A stretch of DNA of 9,706 nucleotides from Solirubrobacteraceae bacterium (GTDB lineage: Bacteria > Actinomycetota > Thermoleophilia > Solirubrobacterales > Solirubrobacteraceae), in contig JASLDD010000039.1 of assembly GCA_030151725.1 (NCBI GenBank), positions 1 through 9,706 on the forward strand, in the 5' to 3' direction. The notes under the pieces are model-generated. The model ran no database searches and had not been told where the DNA came from. It worked only from the letters and a program-made list of their open reading frames with translations. Of this stretch, positions 1 through 7,338 are shown one piece after another. Position 1 is the stretch's first letter; every line of letters starts with the position of its first letter. The translations under genes were made by a program, and so were the position numbers.

Positions 1-612
1 CACGGCGCCCTGTCCAATGCTCACCCCGCCCAGGATCACCACGTCGGAGCCGATCCAGCAGCCGTCTTCGATGAAGATCGGGTCCCACGCCACACCTTGC
101 TGCTTGATCGCGATGTCAGTCTCCTGGAAGCGGTGGTTCTCGGCGTGCATGCTGACGCGAGGGCCGATGATGACGTTCTCGCCGATGGTGATCAGGCCCG
201 AGCAACCTACGTAGCCCATCGGCCCGATGCTCGATCGCGCACCCATGCGCAGCCCTTCGCCGAGGCCTCGTCCGTAGTAGCTGGTGGGCTTGATCAGCGT
301 GCCGCGTCCGATCGCGACGTTGTCGCCCAGCCAGATGCCCTTCGTTGAGAGCGCGACGATCTCGACGTCGTCCTCGAGGACGACATTTGCGCCGAGGTGA
401 AGATGTGCAGCGTGGAGCAATCGGACTCGCCTGCCGATGAGCACTACGCCGCTGGCGCTTCTCACGGACAGCCGCCGCAACGCTCCCCGGGCTGCATGCT
501 CGGCCACGCGCATTGCCACTGCCAGCGCATCGCGGCCGGTGATTGCGTCGTCCAGCTGAAACGAGCTGTCACGCCCAGTGCGACGCAGGACGGTGCTGAG
601 GAGCTCTTTCAC
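1..612 (-). CDS. Hexapeptide-repeat (left-handed beta-helix) O-acyltransferase, C-terminus cut by window edge
   Basis: The minus frame is open from a GTG at 612-610 to the window edge, giving 204 residues without a stop. From about residue 55 onward it shows the six-residue periodicity of a left-handed beta-helix, for example IGENVIIGPRVSM and, near the edge, DGCWIGSDVVILGGVSIGQG. Between them lies MHAENHRF, whose His160 sits where WcaF/NodL/LacA-like enzymes carry the catalytic histidine, followed by the typical DPIFIEDG. Family knowledge: these enzymes are cytoplasmic trimers that transfer acetyl or another acyl group from acyl-CoA to a sugar hydroxyl. The start is chosen because the GTG overlaps the upstream glycosyltransferase stop as GTGA; no clear Shine-Dalgarno precedes it, so translational coupling is likely. 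The N-terminal 50 residues are helical and unassigned. As the last gene seen of the polysaccharide operon it probably acetylates the repeat unit. The family is sure; the substrate is unknown. Confidence 0.85.
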   Translation of the reverse strand, partial: MKELLSTVLRRTGRDSSFQLDDAITGRDALAVAMRVAEHAARGALRRLSVRSASGVVLIGRRVRLLHAAHLHLGANVVLEDDVEIVALSTKGIWLGDNVAIGRGTLIKPTSYYGRGLGEGLRMGARSSIGPMGYVGCSGLITIGENVIIGPRVSMHAENHRFQETDIAIKQQGVAWDPIFIEDGCWIGSDVVILGGVSIGQGAV

Positions 613-1766
613 TGCAGGGCGAGGGAGGGGTCGGCGGCGGCGCTCAGGATTTCGGCATATGTGTGGGCTGCGGCCTCGCGGCTGACGACCGACTCGAACT
701 GGGCGCGCAGTGCATCGGGTGAGACGTGCTCAATGGCGTCGATCACGAGCTGCTTGTCGAGGGTCTGCGCACTACTGACCACTATAAACGCGCTCCTCAG
801 CGCGGGTGGATAGCCTGTGGCTCCGAGTTGCGTGGTGATGACCGCCTTGCCGGCGAGGGAAGCCTCGCCCAGCTTGCACTTCATACCGGTGCCGTTTGTG
901 ACGGGAACTACCGTGGCATGGACACGATCGTAGAATTCGTCGGTGCCCGCTACAGGCCCCAGCGAGCGGACTTTGGCTGTTCCCTCGTAGCGCTCGGATC
1001 CGATTCCGGCAAGGATCACCTCCACCGCGGGATCCCTGGCGAGCGGACTCGCAAGCAGCTCGGCTGCCGCTCCAGAGGTTGCGCTGTGGAAGAAGTTGCC
1101 CAGCAGACCAACCCGGAGCTGACTGTGCTCGGGCATCGGCGAAAGCTGTGCCTCCAGGCCCGTGGGCGCCCACTGCGCGGCCCTGACGCCGAGGTCTTTC
1201 AACAGGCGTGCGTCATCCCAGCCGGCGACGGGCAGGCGGTTGCTCGAAGCCAGGGCTCGCTGTTCTCGGTGCCGCACGGAGGTGCCATAGGCGGTTCTTA
1301 TGGACCGCATCGCGATCGGTGCGCCCGCGGCTTCGTCCATGTGGCCACGGAAGATGGCGTCATGCACATCGACGACCACATGCCGACCCTGATGGCGAAG
1401 CTCATCGGCGAGCGGCGCCAGAAAGGAGGTGTGCAGAACGAGCGTTGCCTGAGGCTGCTCGGAGAGTACCTTCGCTGCGCCGGAGCGCGGCTGTCGACCG
1501 GCCTCCCAGAGGACGAAGGGGAACACGCTGCGCTTGAGGCGGCTGGCGGCGGTGGGGGGTGGGATCGGTGCGGGCGCCGGATCGGGTGCGCCGATCTGCT
1601 CCACCGCGACGTCTGAGCGCCATTGGCCTTGGGTGCTGTCCCACCACGAGAACGTCGCAGTGCCGTGCAGTTGCGAGGCTTCGACAGCTGTGCGAAGTCG
1701 CAAGGTGCCACCGTGCAGCCCCCAGGGGTCGAAGGGATAGAGGTGGTGGTAGGCGGCTGAGGTCAT
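609..1766 (-). CDS. Glycosyltransferase, GT4-like (group 1)
   Basis: 385 residues with a two-lobed GT-B layout. The N-terminal part has a donor/acceptor-type loop (GLHGGTLRLRT, residues 17-26) and VVDVHDAIFRGH (131-142). The C-terminal lobe begins about residue 217 with RVGLLGNFFHSATSG, then VEVILAGIGS (249-257), and ends in NGTGMKCKLGEASLAGKAVI (291-310). That last block is the nucleotide-sugar site of group 1 transferases that use GTGxK...EA instead of the usual E-x7-E; Lys296 and Glu301 are the candidate binding residues. It starts at an ATG six bases after the stop of the preceding GT4 gene and its stop overlaps the acyltransferase GTG by 4 bp. It presumably adds one sugar to the growing polysaccharide unit on the cytoplasmic face. 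Donor and acceptor cannot be read from sequence. It is more divergent than its neighbour at 1773-2900. Confidence 0.88.
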   Translation of the reverse strand: MTSAAYHHLYPFDPWGLHGGTLRLRTAVEASQLHGTATFSWWDSTQGQWRSDVAVEQIGAPDPAPAPIPPPTAASRLKRSVFPFVLWEAGRQPRSGAAKVLSEQPQATLVLHTSFLAPLADELRHQGRHVVVDVHDAIFRGHMDEAAGAPIAMRSIRTAYGTSVRHREQRALASSNRLPVAGWDDARLLKDLGVRAAQWAPTGLEAQLSPMPEHSQLRVGLLGNFFHSATSGAAAELLASPLARDPAVEVILAGIGSERYEGTAKVRSLGPVAGTDEFYDRVHATVVPVTNGTGMKCKLGEASLAGKAVITTQLGATGYPPALRSAFIVVSSAQTLDKQLVIDAIEHVSPDALRAQFESVVSREAAAHTYAEILSAAADPSLALQ

Positions 1767-1772
1767 AGCGGC

Positions 1773-2900
1773 TCAGCCGAGGATGCGAGCGTAGGCGCCA
1801 TGGGTGGCTTCGGCCGTCCGCTCCCATGTGTACTCGGTCCTGATCCGTTGTTCCAGTGCGGCGCTGGGACCGCGTTCATGCGCCCGCACGATCGCGTCGC
1901 GGATCGAAGGTGCGCTGGCCGGATCGCAGTACTCGGCATCCTCGCCAAAGTAGTCGCGGGTATCTCCATTGGGCGAGACGACCACTGCGCAGCCGGCAAC
2001 GGCTGCTTCCAGCGAGGAAAGTCCACAGGTCTCCATCCAGCTAGGCAGCGCGTGGACGCGCGCGAGCGAGTAGAGCCATGCCTTTTCCTGAGCTGTTACC
2101 GACCCGAGGACATGCACATTTGCGAGCGACGCAGCGGCGTCTTTGACGTGCCTGACGAAGCGGCTTTGATTGGCGGTGGCGGGGCCGGCGAGGACGAGTG
2201 TCATGTCTGTTCCACGCACCGCCTCGATGAGGTTGGGTTGGTTCTTGCGACCCTCCAGCCGGGCCACGCACAACACGCAGCCCTCGAGCTCGGCGAGGTG
2301 GGACGGGGGCTCGCCGGCCGGGTCGATGAGATCGTCGTGGTCGCTGTCAAAGCCGTTGGGCACCACTGCGACGCGTGGATCGTGAGGGTCGAGCTCGAGG
2401 TCCCCGGCCACGCGCAGCCACTCGGAGTGCGAGTTGGGCAGCAGCAGCGATGACAGCGCCACGACTTCGCTTTGCATCCGTGAGAAGCCACGCAGGAACA
2501 ACGCCAGCGAGCCGCGGCTCCACTCGCGATTGTTGATTCCCCGCCCACCCGCCTTGAGCGCCTCGATGACGTCACGATTGCTGTGGCGTGCGATCCAGCC
2601 GACGGGGCCCGTTCGCACCTCGCGCTCAAACGCCCAGACATCGCAGTAAACGGTCGACAGGAAGACCGGCTTGCCCTGCCGCCGTGCGTTCCTGGCCTGG
2701 AGCCACGTCTCCTGCGGTCGGACCATGCCAAACAGATGCACTGCATCGAACCCCCTGAGATCGGGCTCGGCCTCGGCCGAGATCTGCGCATCGACACCCA
2801 TTGGGCGCAGTGCGCGCGCGGTTGCCTCGAGCTGGATCTGGTCTCCGCCTGGGTTGACGGCGATGCTGCGAGCGGAGCGTCCCTGCAGCAGGACCCTCAT
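1773..2900 (-). CDS. Glycosyltransferase family 4 (group 1), retaining
   Basis: 375 residues, the usual GT4 length. The N-terminal lobe has GGDQIQLEATARAL (18-31), the glycine-rich loop and first helix, and FDAVHLFGM (51-59). The inter-lobe region has VVPNGFD (179-185). The C-terminal lobe starts with VLCVARLEGRKNQPNLIEA (209-227), in which Arg214 and Lys219 match the phosphate-binding pair, then TLVLAGP (234-240), and the E-x7-E motif ETCGLSSLE at Glu290-Glu298, followed by GCAVVVS. Family knowledge: this motif binds the nucleotide-sugar donor in retaining GT-B enzymes. No membrane segment or signal peptide is seen, so it is cytosolic or peripheral. Its ATG overlaps the stop of the Wzy-like gene (ATGA), and its stop is 6 bp before the next glycosyltransferase. 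Its role is to extend the lipid-linked glycan; sugar specificity is unknown. Confidence 0.93.
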   Translation of the reverse strand: MRVLLQGRSARSIAVNPGGDQIQLEATARALRPMGVDAQISAEAEPDLRGFDAVHLFGMVRPQETWLQARNARRQGKPVFLSTVYCDVWAFEREVRTGPVGWIARHSNRDVIEALKAGGRGINNREWSRGSLALFLRGFSRMQSEVVALSSLLLPNSHSEWLRVAGDLELDPHDPRVAVVPNGFDSDHDDLIDPAGEPPSHLAELEGCVLCVARLEGRKNQPNLIEAVRGTDMTLVLAGPATANQSRFVRHVKDAAASLANVHVLGSVTAQEKAWLYSLARVHALPSWMETCGLSSLEAAVAGCAVVVSPNGDTRDYFGEDAEYCDPASAPSIRDAIVRAHERGPSAALEQRIRTEYTWERTAEATHGAYARILG

Positions 2901-4447
2901 GCGTATGGCGCGGACAGCGCCCTGGAGAACCCCGCGCTCTGCTCAGGTGGTGGCTCTGCTCTGGCGGGCACCGTCTGCAGCGCTCCTAACACGGTGGGAT
3001 GCGTGAAGAGAGCGAGCGCGACGCCCGTGAGAGCGAGGCCGCTCGTGCTGAAGAGGGTGACGAGGGTGATGGAGGAGGCGAGCGCTCCGACGATCCACAC
3101 AGCTCCGCCGTAGTGCAGCCATGTGTACTCCCCGGTGCGTTCCGCGGCGATGCTGCGCAGGCAGTGGATGAGCACCATGACCACCGGGATGTAGATGAGC
3201 ACGGCCCCCACTACTCCCATGGTCACGATCGGATTCAGCACCCCTAGATCGGCGTCCCGCAGCGAGCCGTTGGGCAGCCCGACCACGAAATGCACGGACG
3301 GCGGCAGGAAGCCGAGCCCCAGCGGCCATTCTTCGCCGAGCGCCAGTTTCAGGACTTTCGATGCCGTCTCGCGTGCAGCGACGGTACCGCCGTTGCTTTC
3401 CAGGTCGGTGAAAAGCGATGTCAGGCGTTGGACGGCGGTGCCGCTGGAGATGAGGCTGGGAGCGACGAGCAGGATGGTTGTGATTGCACCGGCGAGCAGC
3501 CCCACGGTGAGCGTGACCCGCCGGCGTAGCGCAGCCATGCGTGGAGTCTCGCCCTTGATCACGATCCAGATGCCGACGACGATCAACCCGGCGATGATGC
3601 CGACCCACCTTGCCCGGGTGAGTTGCACGATCACGCTGACGATCAACAGCAGCGTGACGGGCAACGCGATGATGCGCACTTTTCTCTGTGGCGCCGCCAG
3701 CGATGCCGCCATGCCGATCACCGCCCCGAACGTGACCAGGTCGGTCATGCGCGCGTAGACACGGATCAAGCCCGACTGCACGCGCGTCTTTTCGAAGTGG
3801 ATCCAGCTCCCCGGATGGCCGGCTCCGACGGCGATCATGATCTGACCGACCGCAAATATGCACACGCCCACGAGCAGGACCGCCAGCAGCGCGCCGACGT
3901 CGCGAGGCTTGAGCTGAATGCGGGGCAGGACCATGAGCAGCAGGGCGAAGAACGCGAAGTCGCGGCCGTAGGCGGCAGCACGCATGATGGGCACGTCGTG
4001 TTCGACGACCGTGCGCGCCACGCTGAACGCGTACCACAGGAACAGAACGGTCCCGGCGCGCGATATGGCGCGCCCGATTCGACTGGGGCGGAAGCTCCCC
4101 TCGGCCGTCGCGATCCACAAGATCGCGGTGGCGATCAAGATGTAGATGGCAACTTCTTCGAGTGTGATCTTGGCGCCGGCGATGCGCGAGGTATCGAAGA
4201 ACGGCAGGCCGTTCATGGCGGCCAGCAGCAGAATGCCGATGTAGGCGCCGCGCTGATTGAATGCCACAAAGCCCACGGCGATCACCGCCATGAGCTGGAG
4301 CAGCAGCTTGGCGTTGCCGGCTGCGATCTCGTGTCCGCAACCGACGAGCACGATCAGCAGTCCAAGCGCCGCCGCAGCGCGTGCACCGAGGCGGCCCAGT
4401 GGTGAGCCGGCCAGCCTGGAGAGGGCTGTCATCACGACCAGGCGCAA
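2897..4447 (-). CDS. O-antigen ligase / polysaccharide polymerase-like membrane protein (Wzy_C superfamily)
   Basis: 516 residues with about 12-14 hydrophobic segments, at roughly residues 25-38, 48-64, 68-83, 99-113, 134-146, 163-176, 185-207, 235-252, 257-275, 281-297, 312-331, 404-428, 445-465 and 468-483. Two features point to the O-antigen ligase/Wzy fold: the LTRARWVGIIAG block (276-287) and the single long extracytoplasmic loop (about 332-403) before the last helices, containing VAARETASKVLKLAL and PLGLGF (resembling the R...W..al...PllGlG pattern). Family knowledge: these proteins polymerise lipid-linked repeat units or transfer a glycan to an acceptor at the outer face of the membrane. 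Which of the two applies cannot be decided from sequence. It lies immediately after the GT26 gene with no spacer and overlaps the GT4 gene by 4 bp. The start is the TTG at 4447; see the ribosome-binding site entry. Confidence 0.88.
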   Translation of the reverse strand: MRLVVMTALSRLAGSPLGRLGARAAAALGLLIVLVGCGHEIAAGNAKLLLQLMAVIAVGFVAFNQRGAYIGILLLAAMNGLPFFDTSRIAGAKITLEEVAIYILIATAILWIATAEGSFRPSRIGRAISRAGTVLFLWYAFSVARTVVEHDVPIMRAAAYGRDFAFFALLLMVLPRIQLKPRDVGALLAVLLVGVCIFAVGQIMIAVGAGHPGSWIHFEKTRVQSGLIRVYARMTDLVTFGAVIGMAASLAAPQRKVRIIALPVTLLLIVSVIVQLTRARWVGIIAGLIVVGIWIVIKGETPRMAALRRRVTLTVGLLAGAITTILLVAPSLISSGTAVQRLTSLFTDLESNGGTVAARETASKVLKLALGEEWPLGLGFLPPSVHFVVGLPNGSLRDADLGVLNPIVTMGVVGAVLIYIPVVMVLIHCLRSIAAERTGEYTWLHYGGAVWIVGALASSITLVTLFSTSGLALTGVALALFTHPTVLGALQTVPARAEPPPEQSAGFSRALSAPYA

Positions 4448-5416
4448 CTAAGCGACCTCCTGCGGTTCCTCGGTGGCTTGGCTGCCTCGCCACTCTGGTG
4501 AGCCGCCGGGGCGAAGGCGATGCCAGACGGCTGCGCCCATCAGTCGCAGGCCGAACGGTAGGCCGTTGACGATGTAGCGTCGAGCAAGACGCCGCGTGGG
4601 TTCGTGGGCGAGACGATATGCCCACTCCAGGCCGAGGTTGCAAACCCATATCGGGGCGCGGGAGAGATCTTCGGTGACATAGCTGAGGCTGATGCCAACC
4701 CCGAGGAACGAGACGCTCGGCATGGAGCGGCGCAGGCGCCGAATCAGTAGATCCTGCTTGGGGAATCCCAGCGCGACGAACACGATTCGGGGGTTCGCGT
4801 CGAGGACTTGGCGCTCGATACGGTCAAGTTCGTGCTCATCGGTCTCAAAACCCACAGGGGGACACTCGGTACCGGCGATCAGGAGGTTCGGATAGGTGTT
4901 CTGGAAGATGCGCGCTGAGCGCTCAGCGACACCATGGTCGCCGCCGAGCAGGAACACCGGTTGACGGGCGGCGCTGGCGGCCTCGCAGATGGACCAGACC
5001 ATGTTCGATCCAGAAACGCGTTCGGGTAGACCTTCACCGGCGATGCGACTGGCCCAGATCAAGGGCATCCCGTCGGCAACGACCAGATCGGCCTCATCGA
5101 TCAAGCCCTTCTCCACTGGATCGCGGTGGTAGCGGCGAAGATGATCCAGGTTGGCGGTGATCATCCAATGACCTTGGGCGGCTTTTGCCGCATCCACGAC
5201 GGCCTGAACGGCGGACGCTTCGGTCACGACTGCCATGGGCATTCCCATCAGACGCATGCGCCGACGGTGCGTGGTCGGTGCATCATTAGTCGGACATCCC
5301 GGCGTCAATGTATTAGAGCGGCGCGGTTCCAGCGTCAAGACAGCTGCCGCTTGTCCGCTGCGTATCGGCATGGACGCCGACCCCGTGCTCAGTGCGTCGC
5401 TGATCCTCATGCTCAT
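4448..5416 (-). CDS. WecG/TagA/CpsF family (GT26) glycosyltransferase; start uncertain
   Basis: 322 residues from the first ATG (5416). The GT26 core begins about residue 56: MGMPMAVVTEASAV, then WMITANLDHLRRY (84-96), ADLVVADGMPLIWASRI (109-125) with Asp115 at the position proposed as general base in TagA, PVFLLGGDHGVAE (153-165), VALGFPKQDLLI (214-225) and APIWVCNLGLEWAYRLAHEP (254-273). Family knowledge: members transfer ManNAc, ManNAcA or a similar sugar to an undecaprenyl-diphosphate-linked GlcNAc, an early step in teichoic acid, ECA-like or capsule synthesis at the membrane. The first ~53 residues are low-complexity, resemble no part of the family and may be untranslated; the ATG at 5257 would give 269 residues, close to the normal length. 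It ends in TAG directly before the TTG of the membrane protein and lies 21 bp after the LuxR-type gene if the first ATG is used. Function is sure at family level only. Confidence 0.92.
   Translation of the reverse strand: MSMRISDALSTGSASMPIRSGQAAAVLTLEPRRSNTLTPGCPTNDAPTTHRRRMRLMGMPMAVVTEASAVQAVVDAAKAAQGHWMITANLDHLRRYHRDPVEKGLIDEADLVVADGMPLIWASRIAGEGLPERVSGSNMVWSICEAASAARQPVFLLGGDHGVAERSARIFQNTYPNLLIAGTECPPVGFETDEHELDRIERQVLDANPRIVFVALGFPKQDLLIRRLRRSMPSVSFLGVGISLSYVTEDLSRAPIWVCNLGLEWAYRLAHEPTRRLARRYIVNGLPFGLRLMGAAVWHRLRPGGSPEWRGSQATEEPQEVA
4456..4461 (-). promoter_or_regulatory. Ribosome-binding site deciding a TTG start for the Wzy-like gene
   Basis: On the minus strand the sequence is AGGAGG followed by 8 bases and then TTG at 4447-4445. 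An in-frame ATG exists 15 bases downstream (4432) and a GTG at 4435, but both would be 20 or more bases from this perfect Shine-Dalgarno and have none of their own. The TTG is therefore the better start. The site lies inside the last codons of the GT26 gene. Confidence 0.75.
5310..5338 (-). promoter_or_regulatory. Possible sigma70-type promoter inside the annotated 5' end of the GT26 gene
   Basis: On the minus strand TTGACG (5338-5333) is followed after 17 bases by TAATAC (5315-5310), or after 15 bases by TCTAAT (5317-5312, five of six bases to TATAAT). It sits in a locally AT-richer patch within the unconserved N-terminal extension and about 50 bases upstream of the alternative ATG at 5257. 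This is pattern reading only; no clear Shine-Dalgarno precedes that ATG. Confidence 0.3.
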
Positions 5417-5437
5417 CGTCGTCCGCGCCCAACGCGA

Positions 5438-6142
5438 TCATCGCGCTGCGGCGAGGGCCGGCCCAACGGGCTCTCCACCCAGTGCGAGAATGCCCATCCC
5501 CAAGCCGCGCTCGGGGTCGAGGATAAGGGTCACGGCCTCGTTGCGTGAGCGTACTCCCAGCTTGCGGAAGGCCGAAGACAGATGGCTCTTGACGGTGCTC
5601 TCAGCGAGGAACAGCTGCTGGGCGATCTGGCCGTTCATGTAGCCCATCACGACCAGCCCCAGGATCTGCTTCTCCCGTGAGGATAGTGCCGGGGGCTCCA
5701 GTTGACGCCAATGCGCGCGGGGTATGCAGGTCTGTCCTGCCTGAACGGCTTGTGCACATGGACCGAAAGCGGTGGCGAGATCCTTCCACAGCACGACGCC
5801 GACGGCGCCTGCCATAAGTGCTGCTCGCACACCGCGGCGTTCGATGCTTGGGCAGACGATGATCAGCGGCGTCTCGACAAAGGAGCGTGTCAGCGGCTCG
5901 ATCAGCCCGATCAGCCCAGAGCTCGTGTCATCGACGCTGAGCACGACCAGTCCTGGACTGGTCTCTGGAGATTGCTCGACCAGCGCCTGAACGTCATCGA
6001 ATGCGACGAAGCTGCGCCCTTCTTGCTTGAGCAGCTCTGCAAGCCTGTCTAGGAGGTCTCCGCCGGCGATGAGCGCAACCTGATCCGAGGTCGTGCTGCG
6101 CGGGGCAGCCAACGATGAAACCTTGGCGATGGCGCTAGGCAT
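5438..6142 (-). CDS. LuxR-family transcriptional regulator with degenerate (pseudo-)receiver domain
   Basis: 234 residues. The C-terminal half holds a clear GerE/LuxR helix-turn-helix: ALSSREKQILGLVVMGYMNG (152-171), then QIAQQLFLAESTVKSHLSSA (172-191) with FRKLGVRSRNEAV. Residues 20-140 follow the receiver fold pattern (VALIAGGDLLDRLAELL; LVVLSVDDTSSGLIGLIEPL; TPLIIVCPS; GAVGVVLWKD). The acidic pocket is replaced by AGGD, the residue expected to be the phosphorylated Asp is Ser69, and the conserved Thr/Ser is Cys97, while Lys120 remains. It therefore looks like a NarL-type regulator that is not controlled by ordinary phosphotransfer. A 26-residue Gly/Ala-rich tail follows the DNA-binding domain. 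It is first in the polysaccharide operon, so control of that operon, including autoregulation, is the natural inference. No sensor kinase is nearby. Confidence 0.9.
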   Translation of the reverse strand: MPSAIAKVSSLAAPRSTTSDQVALIAGGDLLDRLAELLKQEGRSFVAFDDVQALVEQSPETSPGLVVLSVDDTSSGLIGLIEPLTRSFVETPLIIVCPSIERRGVRAALMAGAVGVVLWKDLATAFGPCAQAVQAGQTCIPRAHWRQLEPPALSSREKQILGLVVMGYMNGQIAQQLFLAESTVKSHLSSAFRKLGVRSRNEAVTLILDPERGLGMGILALGGEPVGPALAAAR

Positions 6143-6177
6143 ACATGACTAACGGTGGGCTTCTCGCGAACTTACGG

Positions 6178-6192
6178 CCCGCTGCATGCGGG
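6178..6192. promoter_or_regulatory. Inverted repeat, possible operator, in the divergent intergenic region
   Basis: CCCGC (6178-6182), TGCAT, GCGGG (6188-6192). It lies between the LuxR-type gene (start 6142) and the secreted-protein gene (start 6270), just downstream of a possible minus-strand -10, where a repressor site would sit. The arms are only 5 bp in a GC-rich genome, so confidence is low. Confidence 0.25.
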
Positions 6193-6209
6193 TAGCTCGC
6201 GGCTTGCCA

Positions 6210-6240
6210 AGTATAGGGATCGGATGACAGAGCGGTGCAA
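6210..6240 (-). promoter_or_regulatory. Possible promoter of the LuxR-type gene and polysaccharide operon
   Basis: On the minus strand TTGCAC (6240-6235) and TATACT (6215-6210, five of six bases to the -10 consensus) are separated by 19 bases, longer than ideal. A start near 6203 would give a leader of about 60 bases before the ATG at 6142. It is the best -10-like element in the 127-base divergent region. No convincing plus-strand promoter for the gene at 6270 was found. Confidence 0.35.
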
Positions 6241-6269
6241 GAAGCGAGCTCATCGGGAGTTATTGTCGT

Positions 6270-7241
6270 ATGCGTTGGCTCAGAGGGAGGACGGCGATGC
6301 TGGCGGGCGCGCTTTTGGCGTGGGCGGCCTTGTCGGGCCTCGGCTTCGGTGCAGCGCAGGCGGCGACCCAGGCGCCGGGCGTTGCCACGGGTGCCACCAC
6401 GAACATAACTCCGTCCACGGCGACGCTGGGCGGAGAAGTGAACCCACACGGCCAGGAAACGAGCTTCTACTTCGAGTACGGACAGACAGCGTCCTACGGC
6501 TCCCAAACGGTGCCCGCCACCGCCGGCAACGGCAGCCAGACTCATGGCGTGACGACCCCCGTGGGCGGACTGCTCGCTGGCACCGTCTACCACTACAGGC
6601 TCGTGGCGGTCAATTCGACGGGGACGACGTTGGGCAAGGATCGAAGTTTCACGACCAAGAAGATCCCGCTGACGCTCAAGGTCTCGGCGACTCCCAGCAG
6701 TGTTGTGTTCGGCAGTCCGGTCACGGTGAGCGGCACCCTGGCGGGTACGGGCAGCGCAAACCATCAGATCGTCCTGCTCGCCAACACGTTCCCCTTTCTG
6801 GCGGGCTTCAAGAACCTCGAGGCGCCCCTCTTGACGGATGCCAACGGTGCGTTCTCTTTCAGTGTCAAAGGTCTCACGCAGAACACCCAGCTGCGTGTCT
6901 CGACGCTCGAAGTGCCGCCTGCCATCAGTGGCGTGATCGTCGAGCGAGTTGCTGTGCGGGTAACGCTCCATGTGCGCCCCACCACCCGCCATGGGATCGT
7001 TCGCCTGTATGGCGCTGTTGCGCCGGCACAGGTGGTTGCGCCGGTGAGCTTTCAACTCATCAGGCCGGGTCACAAGCCCCTGACGGTGGCAGCCACGAAC
7101 GTCAAGAAGGCGTCTGGAGGGGTCTCGCGCTTTGAAAGCCTTGTGCCCATTCGCCATGGCGGCGGTCTGTACAGGGCAGCCGTGCAGGTCCTCAGCGGCG
7201 CGCAGGTGTCCGGCCAGAGCCGGACCGTCTCGATCCGCTAG
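6270..7241 (+). CDS. Secreted protein with fibronectin-III-like and Ig-like domains, function unknown
   Basis: 323 residues. A Sec signal peptide is clear: n-region MRWLRGR, hydrophobic LAGALLAWAALSGLGFG, and AQA/ATQ at residues 29-33 for cleavage. Residues 38-130 form a fibronectin-III-like module of the kind common in Solirubrobacterales exported proteins (TATLGGEVNPHGQETSFYFE, 50-69, then YGQTASYGS; GLLAGTVYHYRLVAVNSTGT, 100-119; SFTTKK). Residues 134-225 resemble a bacterial Ig-like repeat (LKVSATPSSVVFGSPVTVSG, 136-155; TDANGAFSFSV) and about 227-323 a second, weaker beta-sandwich. There is no cysteine, sorting signal or C-terminal membrane segment, so it should be released or loosely surface-bound. 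Start: a second in-frame ATG at 6297 has a stronger GGGAGG site 6 bases upstream, but the first ATG (GGGAG at 6255-6259) is preferred because it supplies the positive n-region. It is transcribed alone, divergent from the polysaccharide operon. Role unknown; adhesion or matrix binding is a guess. Confidence 0.85.
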   Translation: MRWLRGRTAMLAGALLAWAALSGLGFGAAQAATQAPGVATGATTNITPSTATLGGEVNPHGQETSFYFEYGQTASYGSQTVPATAGNGSQTHGVTTPVGGLLAGTVYHYRLVAVNSTGTTLGKDRSFTTKKIPLTLKVSATPSSVVFGSPVTVSGTLAGTGSANHQIVLLANTFPFLAGFKNLEAPLLTDANGAFSFSVKGLTQNTQLRVSTLEVPPAISGVIVERVAVRVTLHVRPTTRHGIVRLYGAVAPAQVVAPVSFQLIRPGHKPLTVAATNVKKASGGVSRFESLVPIRHGGGLYRAAVQVLSGAQVSGQSRTVSIR

Positions 7242-7338
7242 CAGCGCAAGCGCAACAGAGCCCCGCTGTGTGCTGGTTCGGCGCCTGACCGCGGAAGGCG
7301 TGCTTGGCTCCCAGGCGCAGGCGTCTCGGGCCCGCAAC

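Noticed and set aside
4055..4074. Inverted repeat GGCGCGC-n6-GCGCGCC inside the Wzy-like gene
   Set aside because: Low-complexity GC repeat in coding sequence of a GC-rich genome, with no T-run or promoter context.
2943..4649. Very long open frame of 568 codons overlapping the Wzy-like gene in another minus frame
   Set aside because: It is Arg/His/Pro-rich with no domain pattern and overlaps a clear polytopic membrane protein and the GT26 end; it is a GC-driven shadow frame.
6135..7337. 400-codon minus-strand open frame opposite the secreted protein
   Set aside because: Composition is Arg/His-rich and patternless, and the plus strand has a clear signal peptide and Fn3-like repeat.
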